Counted from the stretch's first letter, positions 49,791-58,974 are shown. The stretch is 64,000 bases of DNA from Glycomyces artemisiae (GCF_003002955.1 NZ_PVTJ01000003.1:1-64000); one strand, 5' to 3'. Translations and numbers: made by a program. The notes: generated from the letters alone by a model not told the origin.

Positions 49791-52565
49791 GTGACCAGCC
49801 CTTCACCCGCTCCGGAACCCATGTCCAGCACCGGCTTCAGCCGCCGCGGCGTCCTCGCCGCCGGCGCGGGGGTCGCGGCGGCGGCCGCCCTGTTCGAGGC
49901 CGCGCCCGCGCACGCCCAGACCGGCCCCTCGACCGACGCCGGGCCGGATTCGGTGCGGCTCGACTGGCTCGAAGGCGCCCCCGCCGAGTCCCCCGGCTCG
50001 ACCTGGGGCGTCCCGTGGGGCCCGGGCCGCTTCACCGAGGACCAGCAGTTCAAGCTCACCGGCGCCGACGGCGCCGCCGTCCCCGTCCAGACCTGGCCCC
50101 TCGCCTACTGGCCCGACGGCTCCCTGAAGTGGACCGCCCACGCCATCGGCCCCGACGCCCGGCAGGAGTCCTTCACGCTCGAAGCGGGCGCGCCCGCCGA
50201 GTCCGCGCACGTCATGTCGGTCTCGAAGTCCCGCAGCCACATCGACGTCTCCACGGGCGTCATCTCGGTCCGCATCGGCAAGTCCGGCACCGACCTCATC
50301 AAGCACGTCAAGCGCGGCGACCGCACCATCGCGTCTTCCGGCCACCTGGTGAACATCACCCAGGCCGAGGCCCCCGACCCCGAGACCGGCTCGGTCACCC
50401 GCGACCGCTACGCCAGCGACATCGACGAGGTGAGCGTCGAGCAGGAGGGCCCGCTGCGCGCCGTGATCCGCATCGACGGCACCCACCGCAAGACCCGCGG
50501 CAGGGGCCGCTCCTGGCTGCCGTACACCGTGCGCCTGTACTTCTACGCGGGCGGCGAGTCGTTCCGCATGGTCCACACGTTCGTCTACGACTCCGACGGC
50601 GACGACGCGTTCATCGCCGGGCTCGGCGTCCGCTTCAAGGTCGCCATGTCCGACGCGATGTACGACCGGCACGTGCGGTTCGTCGGCGAAGGCCACGGCC
50701 AGCTCACCGAGGCCGTCAAGGCCGTCACCGGCATGCGCCGCGACCCCGGCGCGGCCGTGCGGGAAGCGCAGATCGCGGGCACCGCGCTCCCCGATCCGTC
50801 CACATGGGACCAGCGCGTCACCACGCGCCTGCAATGGATCCCCGACTGGGGCGACTACTCGCTCACCCAGCTCACCTCCGAGGGCTACCAGATCAAGAAG
50901 CGCACCAAGGAGGGCCACGCCTGGGTCCCCGTCGACCAGGGCCGCCGCTCCTCCGGGTTCGGATACGTCGGCGGCGTCTCCGGCGGGTTCGCGTTCGGCA
51001 TGAAGGACTTCTGGCAGCGCCACCCCTCCGGGCTCGACATCCGGGGCGCGCACACCGACGAAGCCTCCGTGACGGTGTGGATGTGGTCCCCCGAGGCCCA
51101 GCCGATGGACAACCGGTTCTACCACGACGGCCTCGGCCAGGACACCTACGCGAAGCAGCTCGACGCCCTGGAGATCACCTACGAGGACTGGGAGGCCGGC
51201 TTCGACACCCCCTACGGCGTCGCCCGCACCACCGAGCTCCTGTTCTGGGCCCTCGACGCCACCCCGAGCCGCGATCGCCTGGGCGCCATGGCCGACGCGG
51301 TCCGCGCCCAGCCGCAGGTCGCCGCCCCGCCCGAGCACCTGGCGGCCGCGGGCGCGTTCGGCGGGCTCGTCGGACCCGTGGACCGCTCGCACCCGTTCAA
51401 GGAGTTCACCGAGGACGTGCTCGACGCGAACTTCCAGTACTACAAGGCGGCCCAGGACCAGCGCCACTGGTACGGCTTCTGGGACTACGGCGACGTCATG
51501 CACTCCCAGGACGGCGACCGGAAGGTCTGGCGCTACGACGTCGGCGGCTACGCGTGGGACAACTCCGAGTTCTCCACCGACCAGTGGCTGTGGCAGTACT
51601 ACCTGCACACCGGCACCGCCGAGTCGTTCCGCTTCGCAGAAGCGATGACCCGCAAGACGACCGAGGTGAACACCTACCACATCGGCGACTGGGCGGGGCT
51701 CGGCACGCGGCACGGCGTCATGCACTGGGGCGACTCGTCCAAGCAGGTGCGCATCTCCAACGCGAACTACTGGCGGTACTTCTACTACCTGACCGCCGAC
51801 GAGCGCGTGGGCGACATCCTCCACTCCCTGCACGACTCGGAGATGACCGCCCTCGTCCTCGACACCGGCCGCAAGATCCGCGACCCCGAGACCGACCCGT
51901 GGGACCCCGACCCCACGGCGGTCGACATCGGCTTCGGCACCAGCTGGGCGCCGCTCGCCGCCGCCTGGCTCACCGAGTGGGAGCGGCGCGGCCCCGACTG
52001 GGAGTTCTGCCGCGACAAGGTCCTCGGCACGATGGAGACCATTGCGGCGCAGCCGAACGGCTTCGCGCAGGGCAGCGCGCCCTACAACACCGAGACCGGC
52101 CGGTACGCCATCGCGGAGACCCCCGTGGTCGAGCGCTCGAACCTCTCCAGCGGCTTCGGCCGCTTCGAGATCGTCGCCGAGCTGCTCCAGCAGGTCGACA
52201 TGCCCGCCTTCGAGGCCGACTGGCTCCGCTACAGCCGCTTCTACACCGCGACCCGCGCCGAGCAGGAGGCCGAGTACGGCTCGCGCTTCGGCGACCTGTT
52301 CCTGTGGGCGTATTCGCGGGGCAACGCCCAGGTCTACGCCCGCACCGGCGACGAGGACCAGGCCCGCCACACCTGGAAGGTCTTCCGCACCCAGGCCGAG
52401 TACTGGCGCGGCGACTCCCCCGACTGGCCCGCGTTCGAACGCGTCGACACCACGCTGAACCCGACCGACTGGTGGCCGCGCATGGCGACCAACGACGCCG
52501 CCCAGTGGGGCATGGCCGCCATCCAGAACCTCCACCTCGTGGGCGACTTCGTCCCTGACGAGTAG
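49791..52565 (+). CDS. PcRGLX/YetA-like exo-rhamnogalacturonan lyase (PL26-like)
   Basis: A 924-residue exported protein with a Tat signal (FSRRGVLAAGAG, RR at 18-19). It shows three parts: an N-terminal RIFT-like beta barrel (about 50-130), a central beta sandwich and a C-terminal alpha/alpha toroid (about 500-900) with aromatic repeats such as YAWDNSEFSTDQWLWQYYLHTG. This resembles PcRGLX-type exo-rhamnogalacturonan lyases and B. subtilis YetA. GTG 49791 follows TTGGAGG. It probably shortens RG-I oligosaccharides released by the PL11 lyase. Family assignment is by pattern recognition; activity is inferred. Confidence 0.75.
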   Translation: MTSPSPAPEPMSSTGFSRRGVLAAGAGVAAAAALFEAAPAHAQTGPSTDAGPDSVRLDWLEGAPAESPGSTWGVPWGPGRFTEDQQFKLTGADGAAVPVQTWPLAYWPDGSLKWTAHAIGPDARQESFTLEAGAPAESAHVMSVSKSRSHIDVSTGVISVRIGKSGTDLIKHVKRGDRTIASSGHLVNITQAEAPDPETGSVTRDRYASDIDEVSVEQEGPLRAVIRIDGTHRKTRGRGRSWLPYTVRLYFYAGGESFRMVHTFVYDSDGDDAFIAGLGVRFKVAMSDAMYDRHVRFVGEGHGQLTEAVKAVTGMRRDPGAAVREAQIAGTALPDPSTWDQRVTTRLQWIPDWGDYSLTQLTSEGYQIKKRTKEGHAWVPVDQGRRSSGFGYVGGVSGGFAFGMKDFWQRHPSGLDIRGAHTDEASVTVWMWSPEAQPMDNRFYHDGLGQDTYAKQLDALEITYEDWEAGFDTPYGVARTTELLFWALDATPSRDRLGAMADAVRAQPQVAAPPEHLAAAGAFGGLVGPVDRSHPFKEFTEDVLDANFQYYKAAQDQRHWYGFWDYGDVMHSQDGDRKVWRYDVGGYAWDNSEFSTDQWLWQYYLHTGTAESFRFAEAMTRKTTEVNTYHIGDWAGLGTRHGVMHWGDSSKQVRISNANYWRYFYYLTADERVGDILHSLHDSEMTALVLDTGRKIRDPETDPWDPDPTAVDIGFGTSWAPLAAAWLTEWERRGPDWEFCRDKVLGTMETIAAQPNGFAQGSAPYNTETGRYAIAETPVVERSNLSSGFGRFEIVAELLQQVDMPAFEADWLRYSRFYTATRAEQEAEYGSRFGDLFLWAYSRGNAQVYARTGDEDQARHTWKVFRTQAEYWRGDSPDWPAFERVDTTLNPTDWWPRMATNDAAQWGMAAIQNLHLVGDFVPDE

Positions 52566-52588
52566 GCCGGGCGAGCAGAGGAGTCACG

Positions 52589-52621
52589 GGCCGCGGCGCC
52601 GCCGGAGACGGCGCCGCGGCC
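52589..52621 (+). terminator. GC hairpin after PL26-like gene
   Basis: A perfect 13-bp stem (52589-52601 with 52609-52621) and 7-base loop lie 23 bases after the stop. No T tract follows, but it is the only likely terminator before the next gene. Confidence 0.5.
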
Positions 52622-52710
52622 TCGGCGCGTCTCAGGGAGCGGTGGTGGTCCGCACCTACAATGACCGCGTTTCTCCGTCATTGCCCGGCAGGAAAGTGAA
52701 CGCATCCACC

Positions 52711-54006
52711 ATGAAGATCAGAGCGGCCTTGTGCTGCCTCGCCGCCTCGGGACTGCTCCTGAGCGGGTGCAGCGACGACAGCGGCACCATCGACGAACCC
52801 GATGAGGCCGCGACTTCCGCCGCGGCGGAAGAGGAGACCGAGGCCCAGGCGTACGACCCGCCCAAGGAGTTCGACTTCGAAGCGGGCGTGGCGCTCCCGC
52901 CCGAGGCCGTGGCCTCTAAGATGAACACCACCGGCTCCAACGTCCAGGCGCTCCCGGTGGCCCTCGTCGGGACGAAGGCGTTCATCGCCTCCGCCGAGCG
53001 CCTCCAGGTCGTGGACACCGCGACAGGCGAGGCCCTGCCCGACGTCGTGCCCGCCTCCGGCACGCCGATGCCGCCGATGCAGACGACCGGCATGGTCGGC
53101 GAGAACCCGTTCGAGGCCCCGCTCGTCATCGAGTCCGGCGGCACGACGCTGGTCATCGCGCCGTTCATCGTCCAAGACGCCGAATACAACTACGACCTCG
53201 ACGTCGTCGCGGTCGACGGGGCCACCGGCGAAGTCGTGTTCGACGTCCCGGTCGAGCTGCCCGCGCTGGCCTACGGCGGCTACGAGCACGCCGAGGCCAT
53301 GGGCGAGTCCGGAGGCGTCGTCCTCATCAAGGTCTTCGACGTGTACACCGTCGCCTTCGACACGGCGACGCAGTCGGTCGCATGGGAGGCCGAACTGGCC
53401 CCCTACCTCGTGAGCGGCGACGTCGTGGTCGCGCCGTCGACGGAGACCAGCTCCAACTACGACGGGCTCCTCATCGCCGACGGCACCCCCAAGTGGGCGA
53501 ACAAGGACCTCGCCATCGAGGGCATGTACGAGCTCCAGGCCGCGGGCCCGAACTTCTTCGTGGCGCTCGGCTCCCACATCTCCCTGGAGAACGGCCAGGA
53601 GCCGTACAACATGCTGTTCGAGACCGCGACCGGGAACGTCGTGCGCCAGGAGGACCGGGACTTCAGCAGCCACGAGTGCCGCTTCGACGGCCAGGAGACC
53701 GTCGTCTGCTTCGTCCGCGCCCCGGGCTTCTGGATGGGCGCACTGGACGCCGCGACCGGCGAATGGATCTGGGAGACCACCGAGGCCGAACCCGGCATCA
53801 ACGTCACCGCCGTGTGGCACGGCATCGCGTACGGCCTGGCCGACAACACCACCCCGGCCGCCCTCGACGTGCGCACCGGCCAGCCGACCGGGACCTCCCC
53901 GGGCGTCGCACCGTACGTCGTCAACGAGTACACCGCGGTCGCCGACACCGTCGCGGGCACGTGGGGCGACGGCGGCGGCGTCGCCGCCTACCCCGCGATC
54001 GGCTAG
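52711..54006 (+). CDS. PQQ-like beta-propeller lipoprotein
   Basis: A 431-residue lipoprotein: signal peptide with lipobox LLLSGC (Cys20), an acidic Ala/Glu linker to about 50, then repeated strands such as VVAVDGATGEVVFDVPVE, TVAFDTATQSVAWEAEL and MGALDAATGEWIWETTE. These AxDxATGxxxW repeats are those of PQQ-like/WD40-type propellers. There are no catalytic residues, so a binding or scaffold role is likely. ATG 52711 has a weak AGGA far upstream; GTG 52696 is an alternative. Monocistronic, ended by the strong terminator at 54039. Confidence 0.75.
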   Translation: MKIRAALCCLAASGLLLSGCSDDSGTIDEPDEAATSAAAEEETEAQAYDPPKEFDFEAGVALPPEAVASKMNTTGSNVQALPVALVGTKAFIASAERLQVVDTATGEALPDVVPASGTPMPPMQTTGMVGENPFEAPLVIESGGTTLVIAPFIVQDAEYNYDLDVVAVDGATGEVVFDVPVELPALAYGGYEHAEAMGESGGVVLIKVFDVYTVAFDTATQSVAWEAELAPYLVSGDVVVAPSTETSSNYDGLLIADGTPKWANKDLAIEGMYELQAAGPNFFVALGSHISLENGQEPYNMLFETATGNVVRQEDRDFSSHECRFDGQETVVCFVRAPGFWMGALDAATGEWIWETTEAEPGINVTAVWHGIAYGLADNTTPAALDVRTGQPTGTSPGVAPYVVNEYTAVADTVAGTWGDGGGVAAYPAIG

Positions 54007-54038
54007 ACCGCCGCACCACAACTACACATAGCAGGACG

Positions 54039-54066
54039 AACCGCCCCCTTCGGGGGCGGTTTTTTC
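54039..54066 (+). terminator. Strong rho-independent terminator
   Basis: AACCGCCCCC and GGGGGCGGTT form a perfect 10-bp stem with a 3-base loop, followed by TTTTTT overlap and TCATGC. It ends the lipoprotein transcript. Confidence 0.88.
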
Positions 54067-54107
54067 ATGCCTTCAAACCCGAACTTAAGAAAATTAAGAT
54101 TCTGGAG

Positions 54108-54136
54108 TTGACACCTTGAGAATCTCAAAGTACAAA
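54108..54136 (+). promoter_or_regulatory. Sigma-70-like promoter of the DUF2089 operon with internal dyad
   Basis: TTGACA (54108-54113), 17 bases, TACAAA (54131-54136). The spacer holds TTGAG-AAT-CTCAA, a dyad that could be an operator. CTTAA/TTAAG arms lie at 54084-54098. This stretch is strikingly AT-rich against the genome background. Confidence 0.6.
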
Positions 54137-54173
54137 TGAAGAAGGAACACACCACCGACCAGAAGGGGCCGAG

Positions 54174-54536
54174 ATGGACTGGCAGGAGCTGACGGACCTG
54201 ACCCGAGGTCAGGAATTCGTCGTCGAGCGCGTCCGCCTCACCGAGAGCGGGATCGCCGTCGAAGGCGAGTTCGAGCCGCCGCAACTGGCCCAGCTCAGCG
54301 CCGAGGACCAGGTCTTCGTGATCGCCTTCGTCAAGTCGCACGGCTCGATCAAGGAGATGGAGCGGATCTTCGGGATCAGCTACCCGACGGTCAAGGCCCG
54401 GCTCAACCGCATCGCCGGGCACTTCGACTTCGTCGAAACCGACCCGGCCCCCTCGGGCGCAGACGTCATCGAGCGTCTGCGCCAAGGGGACATCAGCGTC
54501 GACGAGGCACTCGCCGAACTTGAGAGGTCCCGATGA
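54174..54536 (+). CDS. DUF2089 family protein (putative regulator)
   Basis: A 120-residue DUF2089 protein. LSAEDQVFVIAFVKSHGSIKEMERIFGISYPTVKARL (about 41-77) is an HTH-like region resembling sigma region 4, and a short C-terminal SHOCT-like helix (DVIERLRQGDISVDEALAEL) follows. AAGGGG precedes the ATG. It heads a six-gene operon and is likely its autoregulator. The stop overlaps the next start (ATGA). Confidence 0.82.
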   Translation: MDWQELTDLTRGQEFVVERVRLTESGIAVEGEFEPPQLAQLSAEDQVFVIAFVKSHGSIKEMERIFGISYPTVKARLNRIAGHFDFVETDPAPSGADVIERLRQGDISVDEALAELERSR

Positions 54537-54793
54537 TCCCCCAGCTGGTGACGGCGCGCTGGCGCCGCCGCGACGGCCGCTGCCGGCGGCTCTTCCTGCC
54601 CGTGATCCCCATCGTGCTGCTGCTCTCGCCGCTGCTCGTGCTCGCCGTCATCGGCGGGGTGATCGCGTGCCTCATGTACGACCTGCCGCCCTTCAGAACA
54701 CTCGCCGGCGTGGGGCGGCTCTTCTGGGCGCTGCCGGGCGCCCGCATCGAGGTCGAGCAGGGCCGCACGGACCTGCTCCTCTCCATCAGGTAA
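54533..54793 (+). CDS. Small membrane protein of the DUF2089 operon
   Basis: An 86-residue protein with a basic N-terminus (residues 9-19) and one or two hydrophobic helices (LPVIPIVLLLSPLLVLAVIGGVIACLMY, about 22-49). No family recognised. It overlaps the DUF2089 gene by four bases and is followed after 22 bases by the SHOCT protein. The setting recalls small membrane proteins of envelope-stress operons in Firmicutes and Actinobacteria, but this is analogy. Confidence 0.65.
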   Translation: MIPQLVTARWRRRDGRCRRLFLPVIPIVLLLSPLLVLAVIGGVIACLMYDLPPFRTLAGVGRLFWALPGARIEVEQGRTDLLLSIR

Positions 54794-54815
54794 CAGCAAA
54801 GGAAACCAGGAAACC

Positions 54816-55232
54816 ATGAACGAACAGCGCCGCCAGATCCTCCAGATGCTGGCAGAAGGCAAGATCACCGCCGACGAGGCCGAGCGCCTCCTCACCGCCG
54901 TCGAGACCGAGGAGCCCGAGACCGCGCCCGCGGTCCGCGGGAAGCGCCCGAAGTTCCTGCGCCTCATCGTGGACGCGAACGACGAGCACAGCGGCGAGAC
55001 CAAGGTGAACATCCGCGTGCCGCTCAAGCTGCTGCGCGCCGGGATGCGCCTCGCGGTCTTCGTGCCGCCGCAGGCGCTCGAACGCGCCAACGAGGAGCTC
55101 GTCAAGCAGGGCGTCCCGATCGACCTGACCGAGATCAAGCCGAACCAGCTCGAAGACCTCGTCGACGCGCTCGACGACCTCACCCTCGACGTCGACCAGA
55201 CCGACACAAAGGTCCGCATCTTCTGCGAGTGA
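54816..55232 (+). CDS. SHOCT-like domain protein (YvlB N-terminal type)
   Basis: A 138-residue protein. RRQILQMLAEGKITADEAERLLTAVE at residues 5-30 is a SHOCT-like helical hairpin, and the rest is an alpha/beta domain (FLRLIVDANDEHSGETKVNIRVPLKLL) seen with YvlB-like proteins. CAGGAAACC precedes the ATG. It is in the DUF2089 operon between the small membrane protein and the ABC exporter. Probably a protein-interaction partner; no enzymatic motif. Confidence 0.75.
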   Translation: MNEQRRQILQMLAEGKITADEAERLLTAVETEEPETAPAVRGKRPKFLRLIVDANDEHSGETKVNIRVPLKLLRAGMRLAVFVPPQALERANEELVKQGVPIDLTEIKPNQLEDLVDALDDLTLDVDQTDTKVRIFCE

Positions 55233-55292
55233 CCGGCCGTGCTCGACCTGGGCCTGCTGCTCACCCTCTATCCACCGATGAACCGAGGAGCC

Positions 55293-56087
55293 ATGAACAC
55301 CCCTGAACCGGCAATCCGCATCAGCGGACTCCAGAAGTCCTACAAGGACCTCCACGTCCTCAAGGGCGTCGACTTCGACGTCGCCCGCGGCAGCATCTTC
55401 GCGCTGCTCGGATCGAACGGCGCGGGCAAGACCACCGTCGTCCGCATCCTCTCGACCCTGCTCAAGGCCGACGCGGGCACCGCCGCCGTCAACGGCTTCG
55501 ACGTCGCCGCCGAGCCCGGCAAGGTCCGGGAGTCCATCAGCCTCACCGGGCAGTTCGCGGCGGTCGACCCGATCCTCACCGGACGCGAGAACCTCGTCAT
55601 GATCGCCAAGCTCCGGCAGGTCGAGCGCCCCAAGGAGGTCGCCGACGGCCTCCTGGAGCGCTTCGGCCTCACCGAGGCCGGCGGGCGGCGCGTCGCCACC
55701 TACTCCGGAGGCATGCGCCGCCGCCTCGACATCGCGATGAGCCTCATCGGCGACCCGCCGGTGATCTTCCTCGACGAGCCCACCACCGGGCTCGACCCCG
55801 AGGCCCGAATCGAGGTGTGGGGCATCGTCCAGAACCTCGCCGACAACGGGACCACGGTCCTGCTGACCACCCAGTACCTCGACGAGGCCGAGAAGCTCGC
55901 CGACCGGATCGCGATCCTCCACCAGGGCGTCATCATCGTGAACGGCACGCTCGCCGAACTGCGCGCGCTGCTGCCCTCCGCGACGGTGGAGTACGTGGAG
56001 CGCCAGCCGAGCCTGGAAGAGGTCTTCCTCGCGCTCGTCGGCGACAAGACCCCGAACGGCAAGCAGGACAAGGAGGAGCGGTCATGA
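55293..56087 (+). CDS. Drug-exporter-type ABC ATPase (DrrA-like)
   Basis: A 264-residue ATPase: Walker A GSNGAGKTT (about 40-48), signature YSGGMRRRLD, Walker B VIFLDEPTTGLDPEA and H-loop LLTTQYLDEAEKLADR, which matches DrrA-type proteins. A short C-terminal domain ends in EEVFLALVGDKTP. ATG 55293 with GAGGAG upstream is preferred over 55239. It overlaps the permease gene by four bases. Confidence 0.86.
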   Translation: MNTPEPAIRISGLQKSYKDLHVLKGVDFDVARGSIFALLGSNGAGKTTVVRILSTLLKADAGTAAVNGFDVAAEPGKVRESISLTGQFAAVDPILTGRENLVMIAKLRQVERPKEVADGLLERFGLTEAGGRRVATYSGGMRRRLDIAMSLIGDPPVIFLDEPTTGLDPEARIEVWGIVQNLADNGTTVLLTTQYLDEAEKLADRIAILHQGVIIVNGTLAELRALLPSATVEYVERQPSLEEVFLALVGDKTPNGKQDKEERS

Positions 56088-56845
56088 GTGCGCACACCGT
56101 CAGCAACGCGGGCGTCATGCTCGGGCGCTCGATGCGCCACATCACCCGCAGCCTGGACACGATCATCACCGTGACGATCACGCCGATCGCCCTGATGCTC
56201 CTGTTCGTGTACGTCTTCGGCGGCGCCATCCAGGCGGGCACCGACAACTACGTGAACTACCTGCTGCCCGGCATCCTCCTGATCGCCATCGCCAGCGGCA
56301 TCGCCTACACCGCGTACCGCCTGTACGGCGACCTCCAGTCCGGGATCTTCGAGCGGTTCCACTCCATGCCGATCGCGCGGTCGGCCGTCCTGTGGGGACA
56401 CGTGCTGACCTCGCTGGTGTCGAACCTGATCTCGGTGGTGGTCATCGTCCTCGTGGGCCTGCTCATGGGCTTCCGCACCTCGGCGGGCCCGCTCGCGTGG
56501 CTCGCGGTGGCCGGCATCCTGATCCTGTTCACGCTGGCCCTCACGTGGCTCGCGGTGATCGCGGGGCTCACGGCCTCGTCGCCCGACGGCGCGTCCGCGT
56601 TCTCCTACCCGCTGATCTTCCTGCCGTTCATCAGCTCGGCGTTCGTGCCCACGGACACGATGCCCGCGCCGGTGGAGTGGTTCGCCCAGCACCAGCCGGT
56701 GACCTCGATCGCGAACACGATCCGGGCCCTGTTCGCCGAACAGCCGGTCGGAGACGACATCTGGGTGGCCCTCGCCTGGCTGGTCGGCATTCTCGTCGTC
56801 GCCTACGCTTTCGCCATGGCCGCCTATCACCGCAAGATCGCATGA
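56084..56845 (+). CDS. ABC-2 type permease (DrrB-like)
   Basis: A 253-residue permease of the daunorubicin-resistance type with six transmembrane segments. NYVNYLLPGILLIAIASGIAYT and the FERFHSMPIARSAVLWGHVL loop are family hallmarks. AAGGAGGAG precedes ATG 56084. Its stop overlaps the sirtuin start by four bases. Confidence 0.88.
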   Translation: MSAHTVSNAGVMLGRSMRHITRSLDTIITVTITPIALMLLFVYVFGGAIQAGTDNYVNYLLPGILLIAIASGIAYTAYRLYGDLQSGIFERFHSMPIARSAVLWGHVLTSLVSNLISVVVIVLVGLLMGFRTSAGPLAWLAVAGILILFTLALTWLAVIAGLTASSPDGASAFSYPLIFLPFISSAFVPTDTMPAPVEWFAQHQPVTSIANTIRALFAEQPVGDDIWVALAWLVGILVVAYAFAMAAYHRKIA

Positions 56846-57597
56846 CCGATATCGACGCCGTCGCCGGTTGGTTCGCGGAGGCCCAGGCCGCCGTGGTGCT
56901 GACCGGCGCCGGCATCTCCACCGAGTCCGGGATTCCGGACTTCCGAGGGCCGCAAGGGGTCTGGACGAAGAACCCCAAGGCCCAGTTCATGTTCACCATC
57001 GACAACTACCTGGCCGACCCGGGCGTGCGGAGGCAGGCGTGGGAGGCGCGGCTCGCGAGTCCGGTGTGGACGGCCGAGCCGAACGCGGGGCACCGGGCGC
57101 TGGTCGACTACGAGGCGACAGGGCGCCTGCGGGCGATCCTCACGCAGAACATCGACGGCCTGCACCAGGCCGCCGGGTCGGCCGAGTCGCGGGTGGTGGA
57201 GCTGCACGGCACGGTCCGGGAGGTCGTGTGCCTCGACTGCGGCGACCGCAACCCGATGCAGGAGGTGCTGCCGCGCATCGAAGCGGGCGAGGCGGACCCG
57301 GCCTGCCTGGAGTGCGGCGGCATCCTCAAGTCCGCGACCATCTCGTTCGGCCAGGAGCTGGTGCCCGAGGTGATCGAGGCGGCGGTGGCCGCGACGAGGG
57401 GCGCAGACCTGTTCGTCGCGATCGGCACCTCGCTCGGCGTGTACCCCGCGGCCGGGCTGTGCGACTACGCGGTGGCCCGCGGGATCAGGCTCGTCATCGT
57501 CAACGCCGAGCCCACGCCGTACGACGGGGACGCCGACGCGGTGCTGCGCGAGCCGATCGGCGAGGTGCTCCCCCGGCTCGTGGCCGGGGCCCGGTGA
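56842..57597 (+). CDS. cobB: NAD-dependent protein deacylase, sirtuin
   Basis: A 251-residue sirtuin. GAGIS with the following IPDFRGPQGVW (about 22-41), TQNIDGLH (101-108), catalytic His122 in ELHG and the zinc ligands Cys130, Cys133, Cys155 and Cys158 are all present. It removes acetyl or other acyl groups from lysines using NAD. ATG 56842 overlaps the permease stop, so it is translated with the ABC exporter operon, an unusual partnership. Confidence 0.9.
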   Translation: MTDIDAVAGWFAEAQAAVVLTGAGISTESGIPDFRGPQGVWTKNPKAQFMFTIDNYLADPGVRRQAWEARLASPVWTAEPNAGHRALVDYEATGRLRAILTQNIDGLHQAAGSAESRVVELHGTVREVVCLDCGDRNPMQEVLPRIEAGEADPACLECGGILKSATISFGQELVPEVIEAAVAATRGADLFVAIGTSLGVYPAAGLCDYAVARGIRLVIVNAEPTPYDGDADAVLREPIGEVLPRLVAGAR

Positions 57598-57628
57598 CCG
57601 GCCGCGCGGGCGCGGCCGGTCCCTTCGT

Positions 57629-58816
57629 TCAGGCCGGTTCGTGGACCGGTACCGGCTGCGGCGCAACGCGGTTCGGACGCCCGTCGAGCGCCCCGGACCA
57701 GGCCGTGACGCCGAACGCGAGCACCGCCATGGCCGCGCCGACCCACACCGGCGAGGTGTAGCCGAGCCCTGCGCCGATGGTGAGGCCGCCGACGTACGCG
57801 CCGATCGAGATGCCCAGGTTCGCACCGGACGAGGCGACCGCGGACGCGAGCGTCGGCGCGCCCTTGGCCTTGTCGATGGCGCGGGTCATGAAGCCCGGCA
57901 CCGTGGCGAACCCGGCGCCGCCCACGAGCATGAGCGTGACGGCCGCGGCGATCTGGAAGTGCGCGGTGAACGTGAACGCCACGAGCACGACCGCCAGGAG
58001 CGCCGTCGTTACCAGCAGCGTCGGCACCTGCGCGCGGTCGGCGAACCGGCCGCCGAGGAGGTTGCCGATGACCAGGCCCACGCCGAACAGGACCAGCAGC
58101 GGCGTGAGCGCGGCGGGCGAGTACCCGGCGACCTCGGTCATGAGCGGCGCGACGTAGCTGTAGGCCGCGAACAGGGCCCCGATGCTCAGGCCCGCGATGG
58201 CCACGGCGAGCCACACTTGCAGGCTCTTGAACTCGGCGAGCTCGCGCCGCAGGCTGGTCTCCTCCGGGCGCGGCTGGCGCGGCACGAGGAACACGATGCC
58301 GACCAGGCTGACCAGGCCGAACACGGTGATCATCCAGAAGGTCGCGCGCCAGCCGTAGCCCTGCCCGACCCAGGTGCCGAGCGGCGAGCCGACCACGTTC
58401 GCGACGGTGAGGCCGGTGAAGACCATGGAGATGGCGCGCGAGCGCTTCGACTCGTCGACGAGGTCGGCGGCGACCACGGAGGCCACGCCGAAGAACGCGC
58501 CGTGGCAGACGGCGGCCACGATGCGGCCGGTCATCAACAGGCCGTAGGAGACCCCGACGGCGGCGATCATGTTGCCCGCGATGAACAGCACCATGAGCAC
58601 GATGAGCATGTTCTTGCGCGGCAGGCGGGTCCCGGCGGCGGTGGCGATCGGACCGCCGACCACGACGCCGAGGGCGTAGCCGGAGATGAGGAGCCCCGCG
58701 GTCGGCAGGCTCACCTTCATCTCGTCGGCGATCTCGGGCAGCAGGCCCGACACCACGAATTCCGTGGTGCCGATACCGAATGCGCTGATCATCAGCGCGA
58801 AGAGTGCTAGAGGCAT
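57629..58816 (-). CDS. MFS transporter (DHA1, AraJ/CmlR-like)
   Basis: A 395-residue 12-helix transporter. LFALMISAFGIGTTEFVVSGLLPEIA near the start, LISGYALGVVVGGPIATA and GRIVAAVCHGAFFGVASVVAADLV are typical of DHA1 proteins that export drugs or sugars. ATG 58816 with GGAG four bases upstream replaces a longer frame that runs through the promoter. It is divergent from a MarR gene and very likely repressed by it. Confidence 0.88.
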   Translation of the reverse strand: MPLALFALMISAFGIGTTEFVVSGLLPEIADEMKVSLPTAGLLISGYALGVVVGGPIATAAGTRLPRKNMLIVLMVLFIAGNMIAAVGVSYGLLMTGRIVAAVCHGAFFGVASVVAADLVDESKRSRAISMVFTGLTVANVVGSPLGTWVGQGYGWRATFWMITVFGLVSLVGIVFLVPRQPRPEETSLRRELAEFKSLQVWLAVAIAGLSIGALFAAYSYVAPLMTEVAGYSPAALTPLLVLFGVGLVIGNLLGGRFADRAQVPTLLVTTALLAVVLVAFTFTAHFQIAAAVTLMLVGGAGFATVPGFMTRAIDKAKGAPTLASAVASSGANLGISIGAYVGGLTIGAGLGYTSPVWVGAAMAVLAFGVTAWSGALDGRPNRVAPQPVPVHEPA

Positions 58817-58864
58817 GGCGCTCCGGACCCCTTCTCTGGGAATGCTTGGACTCGCGGGCCATTC

Positions 58865-58891
58865 TATGCACAAGCATAATACGTCTATGCA
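58865..58891. promoter_or_regulatory. MarR operator region
   Basis: TATGC-ACAA-GCATA (58865-58878) is a perfect dyad and TATGCA recurs at 58886-58891. They lie in the 158-base divergent region, which also holds TTGC/GCAA arms near 58898. These repeats suit MarR control of the MFS gene and its own promoter. Confidence 0.55.
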
Positions 58892-58974
58892 TGAGTTGCA
58901 AGCGCAAGTTATGGAGGTGCATGATAAAGTGGTTTCAGCGCCGTTACGCGCCGCGAGTCCAGGAGGTCGATGGC

